From JBDNJM01 sp041687755 (GTDB lineage Bacteria > Planctomycetota > UBA1135 > GCA-002686595), in NCBI GenBank assembly GCA_041687755.1, contig JBDNJM010000131.1, positions 1-31,722 of the forward strand: 31,722 nucleotides of DNA, given 5' to 3'. Numbering within the stretch: the first letter of the stretch is position 1; each line of letters starts with the position of its first letter. The notes under the pieces were generated by a model. It did not search any database and was not told the origin of the DNA. It saw only the letters and a program-made list of their open reading frames with translations. This document shows positions 31,317 to 31,722 of the stretch, piece by piece. A program made the translations under genes and the position numbers.

Positions 31317-31566
31317 TGGAAAAGGGCCTCGAGGGGAGTGCGGGGCGCCTCGGCCAGGCGCGTCCTGTAGTGGACCAGTGCACAGGACTGCCGTAGTGAA
31401 CGTCTAGTTTCCCAGATTCCGAGAGTTTCCGGGGGACAGCTGTCCTGATCCGCAGCTCTCAAGGGGCGTTTCAGGGGCTAGCAGCAGCCCACGGCAGCGT
31501 TTCCGAGCTACCCGCAACCCGCTCGCTTCTTAGGGCTTAGCTCGAGCAAGGAGCGCGGCCCTGCGT
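31317..31566. other. Upstream region of the Kelch gene
   Basis: No gene seen. GGACAGCTGTCC (31434-31445) is a perfect 12-nt palindrome and could be an operator, about 120 nt upstream of the Kelch start. No clear sigma-70 promoter pair was found. Confidence 0.4.
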
Positions 31567-31595
31567 CTGGCCAGGGGGGGGACGATACGGTGCCA
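31567..31595. repeat. REP-like half-repeat, right-end inverted copy
   Basis: The sequence CTGGCCAGGGGGGGGACGATACGGTGCCA is written here in two parts: CTGGCCAGGGGG, then ACGATACGGTGCCA. It is the inverse of the right half of the repeat at 48-74, with TGGCACCGTATC conserved and small differences in the C-run. The other half of the palindrome is degenerate (TCTGTG). It appears to be a decayed member of the same dispersed family. Confidence 0.55.
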
Positions 31596-31626
31596 TCTGT
31601 GAAAAGGCTCAATGAGTCAAGGACCT

Positions 31627-31657
31627 GACGGCCGCCGCTAGGCGGCCGTCTCGGTTT
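31627..31657 (+). terminator. Intrinsic terminator near right edge
   Basis: GACGGCCGCC (31627-31636) pairs with GGCGGCCGTC (31641-31650), a perfect 10-bp stem with a GCTA loop, followed by TCGGTTT. No plus-strand gene ends nearby in the window, so it may serve a gene to the right on the minus strand or a small unrecognised transcript. Confidence 0.65.
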
Positions 31658-31722
31658 CCGAGTTGTTTGGTTGGAAGTCGCTCCCCGTGCCCGCAGGCAT
31701 CTGTCCGCAGTCTGATCGAGCT

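Overview
This is a high-GC, gene-dense bacterial chromosome segment. The best guess is a member of the Planctomycetota. An ECF-type sigma factor is coupled to a transmembrane Ser/Thr kinase that ends in a sulfatase-modifying-factor-like domain, and there is a Kelch-repeat secreted protein, a lipoprotein of the alkaline-phosphatase/sulfatase superfamily, and a Lys-rich repeat protein. No 16S rRNA or ribosomal protein gene lies in the window, so a myxobacterium-like or other high-GC lineage cannot be excluded. Coding is dense on both strands. There is one tRNA, no CRISPR array and no complete insertion sequence.

Layout. Positions 1-4904 hold a surface-polysaccharide cluster: two GT4 glycosyltransferases diverging from a 130-nt gap, then a GT2 enzyme coupled by an ATGA overlap. 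Positions 4905-5745 are a decayed zone with a receiver-domain remnant, a G-rich tract, and an inverted partial copy of the end of rho. Positions 5746-8055 hold rho and coaE on the minus strand. Positions 8132-12131, on the plus strand, hold a promoter, a membrane-anchored coiled-coil/BRCT-like protein, a terminator, tatC, cinA (TTG start overlapping the tatC stop) and tRNA-Gln(UUG) with its own well-formed promoter. Positions 12403-16698 hold a lipoprotein of the sulfatase superfamily, converging on a minus-strand group gcvT, gcvH and a LipM/LplA-like gene. That group joins the glycine cleavage system to lipoyl attachment, and palindromic repeats sit between its genes.

Positions 17268-21677 are the most interesting part. 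This is a five-gene cluster of a TPR/transmembrane protein, a TPR protein ending in a Roadblock/LC7 domain, a Roadblock/LC7 protein, an MglA-type small GTPase carrying an unusual Pro/Ala-rich linker and C-terminal membrane anchor, and a second stand-alone Roadblock/LC7 protein. The first three genes overlap by 4 nt, the fourth follows after 2 nt, and the fifth after 123 nt. It looks like a membrane-tethered relative of the MglA/MglB polarity switch.

The right part holds a KKRAT-repeat basic protein with a strong terminator (22237-22753), metG on the minus strand, a glutaryl-CoA dehydrogenase-like gene with a hairpin terminator, the sigma-factor/kinase pair (TTG start overlapping the upstream stop), and a convergent secreted Kelch protein. 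Related palindromic or half-palindromic repeats occur near both ends of the window and in the gcvH-lipM gap, and look like a REP-type family. All calls come from reading the sequence and recalling family motifs; no database search was run.
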